This document shows positions 27,177-34,300 of a stretch of DNA of 39,132 bases, in pieces (the stretch's first letter is position 1; the number at the start of each line of letters is the position of its first letter). The DNA is from Aurantiochytrium sp. KH105. Lineage: Eukaryota; Sar; Bigyra; Thraustochytrida; Thraustochytriidae. The translations under genes were made by a program, and so were the position numbers. The notes under the pieces were generated by a model. That model was given only the letters and a program-made list of their open reading frames with translations, did no database searches and was not told the origin of the DNA. The stretch is from NCBI GenBank assembly GCA_003116975.1, contig BGKB01000298.1, positions 1 to 39,132 of the forward strand. The letters run 5' to 3'.

Positions 27177-28898
27177 ATGAACGTGGCCAATGGCACCTTC
27201 GCCTCGTGGCCCGAAGAGCTGGCCAAAAGCGCGCAGCTGCGCTCCGAAAAGCGTGCCATTGCAGAGCTGACGAGTGATGGCATGGGCGTGCGACGCGAAC
27301 TCAACTTTGCTCAGCTATGGCACGCGAGTCTCGGTGTGGCGCAGTGGCTTCGCGAGCGAGAGGTCAAGAACAAGAGCCGCTTTGTTATTCTGGGCGATGA
27401 CTCGCTGGAGCACGTCGTTCTCTGGGCAGCAGCTGCTCTGAGTGGGGCTGTGGCAGTCACGGTGGATGCGGCTTCCCCACTCACCTCCATTCTGGATGTC
27501 ATCGAGGACGCAGAGTACGTTTTAACTTTGAGGACGCGCAAACACCTATACAATTGGATGCTGACACGCTAGCACAGGCCTTCGGCAGTGCTCATTCTCG
27601 AAAACAAAGGCAGCGACCTTGTTTCTGCAGAGCGTGCTTTGCAGATTCGTGAGGCCTGCAAGCAGCCGATTCGAGTATATACCCTCGCACCTGGACAGCT
27701 TCTCGATGAGTCAAAAGATCTCGGCGCGGAATTTCCCTTTGAAAAGCGACGTGATCGCGATTTGGAGGCGCCATGGGCAATTTTATACACGTCAGGGACA
27801 TCGACAGGCCGTAAAAAGGGTGTCGTGAGGTCGCAGCGAGGTCACTTGCTCGGCTACTTTGCCCACCTACCGCACATGCACTTTCGTCCGGCGCAGGAGA
27901 CCTTTTTGGCGATTTATCCACTGCATGGTATCTCCAGCTTCTTTTTCGTGACAATGCTCTTGTATCTGGGCAATTCGGTGCTCTTGCTGTCGCGAGAGCA
28001 CGCAACCTCGGGAAGAGTTCTATACAATGCGGCAAATGAGTTCCCTGTTACCTATACCACGGGTGGCCCGGCGCATCTTGTTTCTATCATTGACCACGCA
28101 GAAGCGCACGCAAATGGGAAGCAGCTTCTGGACCTGCGCATGATCATGGCGAGTGGGGCCATGACGTCAAAAGCCACTCAGGAGCGAATCCGAGCCTTTT
28201 ACGCGAATGCATCCTTTTACGAGGTGTACGGGTCCACGGAGGCCGGGATCATTTCCATTCTAGATCCCACCGACTTCAAGGGTAATGAGGGCTCTGTGGG
28301 CATCGAACCGAGCGGCGTGAGCATGGTACGTTTCGTCGACCCCGTGTCGGGCGAGCCAGTTGCAGGGACGCTCCAGGCCCCGGGCGAGATTGCGGTGCGA
28401 ACGCCAATGATGTGCCGCGGATATTGGCGTCGGTCGCCAGAGCACATTGACGGTTGGTTTTCGACCGGCGACATGGGCTATCGGAGCGATGCTGGTTTTC
28501 TCTACCTTCTCGGTCGGGCCGATGATCGCATCACTTTGCCCACGGGTGCCAGTTTTTACCCTTCCGAGGTCGAGCGTGTACTTTTGCGCCACGAGCGCGT
28601 TTCCCAGGTGGTTGTTTTTTGGGATGACGGCGTTCAGACGCTCGCGGCTCTAGTGCTCGCGCGCAACACCATTTTGCTGCCTGCAGGACCTGCAGCCGAG
28701 GCCGACAGCGACGCAACCGCGGAGGCTGTTTCCGGCGGCGAGATAGAGCGCTCGATTCGCGCGCACAGCGAGGCTCACTTGGCGCCGCATCTTGTTCCGG
28801 ATGTGGTCCTGCCTCTCTCCGAGACCTCTTGGGCCAAATTGCCCAAGACGGCCACGCGCAAGATCATGCGCTCGCGTCTCCGACTGCATTCCCTGTGA
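27177..28898 (+). CDS. AMP-forming acyl-CoA synthetase-like (ANL superfamily), two exons
   Basis: Exon 1 27177-27514 and exon 2 27578-28898 join in phase (GA|G, Glu) to 552 residues. The spliced text reads IEDAEPSAVLILEN across the junction, as expected after the first subdomain. Motifs: YTSGTSTGRKKGVV (A3, about 180), YGSTEAG (A5, about 330), GWFSTGDMG (A7, about 405), LLGRADDRI (A8), and PKTATRKI near 535 with the A10 lysine. Such enzymes activate a carboxylic acid as acyl-AMP and pass it to CoA or another thiol. The acid cannot be told from sequence. No peroxisomal SKL-type end and no clear signal peptide. Stop codon is followed after 2 bp by TAGGCCTA. Confidence 0.88.
27515..27577 (+). 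other. 63-bp spliceosomal intron of the acyl-CoA synthetase-like gene
   Basis: Donor GTACGT (27515), CTGAC branch motif at 27561-27565, acceptor CACAG|G. Phase 2. Its removal is required to keep the frame, since a stop (TAG) at 27570-27572 closes the unspliced frame. Confidence 0.85.
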
Positions 28899-29180
28899 TA
28901 TAGGCCTAAATCACTGGCGGGCAATCTTCATCAATTTCATTTCTACGCACATCTTGGTCGCTCGAATGCTTTTTCTCAGCCACTTCCCCTTCTTTGGCCT
29001 CGTACACGGACCTCAGCTCTCTGCGCGTCCCGTCTCTCTCCCCTCGGCCCCAAGACCCCATCAAACGTTCGGTTGCTCGAGTGGCCACCGCTCCTGTCCC
29101 TTATAAGAAAGTGTCCAACTTTTGGCCCCAGCCTTCAGGCAAAGGGACCGCAAGTACCGGACCCCGCGCACTGTTTAGCT
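28899..29180. other. Spacer upstream of the tRNA gene
   Basis: 282 bp with TAGGCCTA at 28901-28908 and otherwise no structure I can name. Confidence 0.5.
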
Positions 29181-29329
29181 TCCGGCTTAGTAAGTCCTAC
29201 TGCTGGAACCTTGGTGATCGTACACCAGTCCGCTAACAGAAGTAACTGCTTCCTTCGCAATCTCAGGCTCAGTGGTAGAGCGTTTGACTTTTAATCAAAT
29301 GGTCGTGAGTTCGATCCTCACAGTCGGAA
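29181..29329 (+). tRNA. tRNA-Lys (anticodon UUU) interrupted after base 9 by an intron
   Basis: Bases 29181-29189 are the acceptor 5' strand TCCGGCT plus T8 and A9. 29267-29329 carry the rest. D arm GCTC/GAGC with AGTGGTA loop. Anticodon stem TTTGA/TCAAA around CTTTTAA (anticodon TTT at 29290-29292). Variable loop TGGTC. T arm GTGAG/CTCAC around TTCGATC. Acceptor 3' strand AGTCGGA and discriminator A. The acceptor pairs over all seven positions with one G-T wobble. All conserved bases (T8, A14, G15, G18-G19, A21, T33, C48, T54-T55-C56, A58) are present. Without the nine bases at 29181-29189 the bases next to the D arm do not pair at all with the 3' acceptor strand. A box: AGGCTCAGTGG across the intron end and exon 2; B box: GAGTTCGATCC. 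A Pol III T-run follows. Introns in nuclear tRNA genes usually sit at 37/38. Confidence 0.85.
29190..29266 (+). other. 77-bp intron inside the tRNA-Lys gene, with spliceosomal-type signals
   Basis: Donor GTAAGT (29190-29195), branch motif CTAAC (29233-29237, A 30 nt before the end), pyrimidine-rich TGCTTCCTTC (29248-29257), acceptor CTCAG|G. Because a G occurs at both edges, a junction one base to the right gives the same RNA. I found no bulge-helix-bulge: only three of four central pairs form and the flanking helices do not. See findings. Confidence 0.75.
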
Positions 29330-29350
29330 ACGAGCAGCAACGTTTCCATC

Positions 29351-29372
29351 TTTTTTTTTCTTTTTTTTTTTT
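29351..29372 (+). terminator. Pol III terminator of the tRNA gene
   Basis: Nine T, a C, then twelve T, starting 22 bases past the discriminator base. The rest of the gap up to 29837 is the 5' region of the next gene and holds no ORF of its own. Confidence 0.75.
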
Positions 29373-29837
29373 CCTTCGTCTTCTTCTCCAAGTTGTTGTT
29401 TGACGACCCGAGGAAGACGAAGGAGACGAAGAAGATCTTGAAGAACGTCGATGGCGATGAGACCAGATCGGATCAGATGCAAAGCTGAGAAAGTCGCTCT
29501 CGCGCGCGGCGGGAGACTGGTGACTGCATGCGCAGCTGGCAATTGTGGCAGTAGGCTACATTACCTTGCGACGCGTTGATTTTCTGGGGGCGTGGCGTGA
29601 GTGAGAAAAGCGAGCGCGGGAAAAGATAGCGAGAGCTCTTCTGCGTGTCTCACGAGCCAACTCGTCTCGGGCAGTTCTGCAACCAGAGACGGCACGCCAC
29701 GCAGGCAGGCGACGCGGCCGCGACTGCACGGAGAGACTCGCGCTCTCGGTCCGTGGACGCGCTCGGGAGCGGAGCGGCGCGGCGATCTTTGAAGACGCGA
29801 ACAACGCCACCGCTCGACACCGAGACCGAAAGAAATC

Positions 29838-31169
29838 ATGGCGGAGTCCGCCAACGAGGACCCCACGGCGGCGGCCTTTGCTGGGAGCAAGCCGGAAGAC
29901 TGGATGTACATTGCAGAGGGGGCGCTCAACCTCGCGACGCGATATGCCGGCGACGATGATCGTCTCCGAGGATGTGTGCTTCGCGTACGCAAGGACAATC
30001 CTGAGGCTAGCGGCGGCAAGTCTGGAGAGAGCAATCCTTGGCGCGAATCCATGCAGTTTCTCGACCGCGTAATCCTGCCGCTGCTCGGCCGCAGATACGT
30101 GCAGCCCGCCGTTGAAGTTCCTCTTCCACAAGGATACATAGAGGCGCTTGGCGCGCATATCGAGCCATCGAGGCCGGAAAAACGCCGCAAGCACACTTTG
30201 GATATGGGCCTTAAGACGGGACTTCTCATGCTCGATAACACAGCCATTCCAACTGGAGAAGGACCCTCCATCTGCTTCGAGCTCAAGGTCAAGTGCGGTT
30301 TCATCCCCGAAACGTGCCCCTTCATCACGCACGATATCAAGCGCAAGGTCGATCGCTTCACTATGCATCAAGCGCTCAAGAATGAAAAGGGCAAACTCGA
30401 CACACTCAGCAAGTACAATCCGACGGACCTCTTCTCCTACGACCGCGACCGTGTCCTTCAGGCTCTCGACGCCCTCGTTGACACCCCTCAGAACAACTTT
30501 CGCATGTTTGTTGATGGAAAGATGGTCTTCCCGGATAATAAGGGCCACGGAAGTCGAGCCGATCTGGCGGAGATTCTTCAAGACTACCCCGCTCTCAAGG
30601 ACGGCGGCGTCGATGGCCTCCTCGCAGCGCTCGCGAACATCCTCGTGCAGGAACCACTGCTCCGGCGGCTGCAGCGTATGCAAGAAATGGACGACTGTGA
30701 CATTGAGGCTGCCTGGCCCATTTACCAAGAGATTCTCGCGCGTGGCGAGACTGTGCAACCGCTTGCAGAAGGCGACAGCATCCTTCCGCGTGCACCGCCC
30801 GCCACCTTGCCAAAGGAACCAGCTGCCCAGCATGACCTCGTTCGTCGCTTCCTCCTCTCGTGCACAGCCAAGGACTGCTCGACCATGATTGTGCTCAAGC
30901 CTTCTGCCGGGAACAAGGAGCCCGAAAATGTGCCCACGAGCCCAGACCTTCCAGTCACAGATGACAAAGTCTCGCGCACGATTGTCGACGGCGTCGGCCC
31001 CTTCATGTACTCAATCGCGATTGTTGATCTTGATCCCAAGCCTATTGAAAAGATGGAGCATTGGTTCACGCTTGACAAGAAGATTGCCGAGTTCTACGCG
31101 GCAAAGATGGCAACGCCCGAAAAGGACGACGCATCCGCTCCTTTGGCACAGGGCCCTGGCAGCAGCTGA
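29838..31169 (+). CDS. IPPK: Inositol-pentakisphosphate 2-kinase
   Basis: 443 residues, complete. Family marks in order: YIAEGALNLATRY (24-36, nucleotide loop), LRVRK (48-52), the FELKVKCGFIP segment near 145-155 in the place of the EIKPK motif, YNPTDLFSYDRDRVLQALDAL near 192 and VDLDPKPIEKM near 395, the metal-binding block. It phosphorylates Ins(1,3,4,5,6)P5 at position 2 to give phytate (InsP6). The EIKPK variant (ELKVK) keeps both lysines. The start at 29838 follows AAATC and gives an acidic N-terminus. An N-terminal extension is not visible. Convergent with the large membrane protein gene, 199 bp apart. Confidence 0.9.
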   Translation: MAESANEDPTAAAFAGSKPEDWMYIAEGALNLATRYAGDDDRLRGCVLRVRKDNPEASGGKSGESNPWRESMQFLDRVILPLLGRRYVQPAVEVPLPQGYIEALGAHIEPSRPEKRRKHTLDMGLKTGLLMLDNTAIPTGEGPSICFELKVKCGFIPETCPFITHDIKRKVDRFTMHQALKNEKGKLDTLSKYNPTDLFSYDRDRVLQALDALVDTPQNNFRMFVDGKMVFPDNKGHGSRADLAEILQDYPALKDGGVDGLLAALANILVQEPLLRRLQRMQEMDDCDIEAAWPIYQEILARGETVQPLAEGDSILPRAPPATLPKEPAAQHDLVRRFLLSCTAKDCSTMIVLKPSAGNKEPENVPTSPDLPVTDDKVSRTIVDGVGPFMYSIAIVDLDPKPIEKMEHWFTLDKKIAEFYAAKMATPEKDDASAPLAQGPGSS

Positions 31170-31368
31170 GCAAGCCGTTAACGACAAACAAACAGGAGGG
31201 AAGAATGAAGAGAAAAAGTTTGTAAAGAATGATTTGCCTGGGATCCCCTCCTCGCCACACTACGCTACACCACACCGTTTTCACGCATAAATGCGCCATC
31301 GTAAAGATAGTAAAAGTGAACGTGAACAAAGACAACAGAATGAGAAACTCGTAATGAAATGATGTTAG

Positions 31369-34300
31369 TTAGGCTGAGGCGTAAACGGGATTGGCCGCCA
31401 CAACGCTATCGCCGGCGTGCTTCGCCTCGACGGCCGAGTATTGGCTGGCTCTGCCACTGCTTCGACTGCTATCGTGGCGGCGGTTGCGGCGACGGCGAAT
31501 AACGACAACGGCAGCAACGACCGCTGCAATCACTGCAAGGACCGTGGGGGCCACAATTGCAGCAATGTCCGAGTCAGATTCGCCATTACCATTGCCGCTG
31601 CCATTCACGTTCGCGTCCGCAGTTGTAAAAGTCGAAGGAATGGCTTGCGAGCTGGGCAGCAAACGATCGCGCGCATCTGCAATGTAGCTGGCCACCTCGT
31701 CGGTATCAGGAAGCTGCCACTTGTAGTCCTCACCTGCAAGCGTCGCTGGTATTTCTGGAATGGTGAGCTGAAAGGCATCGTCCTCATTGGCCAAACGACG
31801 ACGATTTCCCGTTGAAATAATCTCACCGACATTGCCAAAGAGATCTGTCACGCCACGGATACGAAGCTCGACGGTGGACGCGCTCCATATGGCCACGTCC
31901 GCTGCGGCCACGTTCATGAGAACCACCGAGGCGTCATAAAGCCAAGACGAACAAGAAAGCGCAGCGTCAATTGTGGTGTTGCTCTCAGGCTCAGTGAGCG
32001 TCACGGAAAGACCACTTGCGCTGCAGTCAACCATCTCGTTGAACCGAAGATTTGCTACCGCAAAATTCGTGTTCGACGCGCGGATATGGCTGACAGGAAT
32101 GATGGAGGTCAGCTTCGGGCCTGAAACGTCATAGACACCAAGACGCCGTGAGGAGCGCACACTTCCGGTTGCATCACAAGCTGCGCGGAGCTCAAGCACA
32201 TACCGCTGACCGTCCACCAGTACCCCGCTCACGTCATCGGAGCTGAGCTCGAGCTGGGTGTAGCCAGGAGCAAAATTGCCAATCTGGACAGCCGTGCCTG
32301 CAATTGTGCCGTCTACATATGCCGATGCCCAGACCGAGACGGTCCGCGCAACGTCATCGCTTCCACTCGCACGCTCGAGCAAGAGCGTAGGCGATGCCGT
32401 AGACAATTCCCAGGAATCCGTGTCAAGGGCAAGATCGCCAGCCCACGCGAGGGGGGCGCAAGACTGCACCCAATTGAGCGTAAACGACTCGGATGCAGAG
32501 ATGCCACTGTCGCAGGACGATTCCACCGTGATGACGACCGTTGTAGAGAGAATCGAGGTGTCAAGCCGCTCATAAAAAACTTGGACCGGGTGTTGGACGC
32601 CAGCTTCGACATCGATCGTGAGGCCAGAGCTCAGGACTTGGCCACCTGCAGAGTACACAATTCCGCCAGTCGCGCTCTGGGAGTCGACGGAGATCTTCAC
32701 TGCAAACGTGGCGTCAGAGCTGTCGAGGCTTGCTGCGCGTGTGTCGATATAAAAGGAGAAGCTTCCCGTGTCAGTGTCCAGTTTGTCGGCTGGCGCCTTG
32801 GCGACAAGGAGCGTAAAGGCTTCGCGAGCCAGCGTGCCGGGCACGTGGGGACACTGCGTTGTGCCGCCGAGGACTCTGTACACGTGTGCACCACTGTATG
32901 GACTGCGATACATGGCCACGGTGATTGTATCACCAACGTCCGTAGCACCATAGACGGTCGACACGCTGGTCTCGACCTGATCGGTGTCTGTCTCGGACAG
33001 CGTGACTTCAACCTCCCGCTGCACCGAGATTTCGTCCGAGCTCGAAATTTCAGAGGAGATGCCAACATTGAATAGTTCAAAGCCACCACTCAGTGAAGCC
33101 TCGACCAGCTCCTTCATCGATTCCGACGATGTCGTCGAATAGAAGTCTGTGACAGAGCGCGAGCTCGACGTGGTCGTCTCTGAGAAGGAAAAGCCGCCTG
33201 CGCCGAAGGTGACAATATTTGTGGCATCCGACCCCGTGTCCCAATTATCGAGCGGAAAGTTGAGCGAACCCCGAAAGTCATCGTCCCAATGCTTGAGGAG
33301 GCTGAGCCATTGATCGCGCTGCACGAGCGCATCAGAAAGCTGCAATTGCACGTCCTCGCTGTCGAGAGAATCGAGATTCGCCGCAAGAGACTCGATTGAT
33401 CGCTCTGTGACCCGAAGACTTCTTTCGCAGTCTGCGCGAGTCTGGTACACGAGCGAAGCGGACTTTTGGCCCCAGCCCAGAGACTCCGCGCTTCCCACCA
33501 TGCATGACGGCTGCAGAAATGAGAGGAGCGTAGCTTCAGTGAGATTTGCAACGCTCCCCATGAAGAGCACCATGTCGCCCTTTTTTCCCGTCGAGCCAAT
33601 TTTCGTCTTCAGCTCAAACGTTGTCGATGTTGTGGTGGTGTTCACAACGTCGTCGAGTGCAGTAACATTCGCACTCGTCGTCGATGTTGTCCCACCTGTT
33701 GCAATGTTGGCCGAACCGCCCCCAAACTTCATGCCAGCGCTTACTTTGTATGATGATGTGGCACCGTCCTCATCGGTAACCTTGACGTACAATGAGGACT
33801 CAACGGAGAATGAACCTGTGAATGAAGCCGAGGCGTACGACCCGCCGATTGACGCGCGCGATACAGGCGGCGCGTAAAGGTAGAAGAGAGGAATAGGGTC
33901 TTGACCAGGAAAAGTCCCAATCGCGCCCTCGTTCAGAACCACTTTGCCTATCACCAGACAGTCGACTGTCTTAAATCTGGCACTTGCGATCGATGAGTCG
34001 CTCGAGTTCCAGTGGCTTGGGAGCCGAAGTTCGATGACCACGCTGCGGATAAATTCTTCGACACTGTGAGCTGCTGCCGCGCGGTCAAGAGGTCGAGTGG
34101 GCTCACCGACCAAGAGCGAAGTGACAACCTCTGACGCGTTGGCGGCAATATCTTCGGCAGATAGAGAGCACGGGCTCGCTTCGTTGCAAGACGCAGTCTC
34201 AACGGTTGGTGCAAGACCGTTCGTCACAACGATTTCAATGTCCGAAGGCATGAGTCCACAAGCTTGATCATTGTATGTCTGCTCCGTCTTGATGACGAAG

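Noticed and set aside
29190..29266. Bulge-helix-bulge at the tRNA intron borders
   Set aside because: Only three of four central pairs form (TAAG against CTCA) and neither flanking helix pairs.
29255..29329. Uninterrupted tRNA-Lys starting just before the D arm
   Set aside because: The bases before GCTC do not pair with the 3' acceptor strand at any position, whereas the distant TCCGGCT pairs at all seven.
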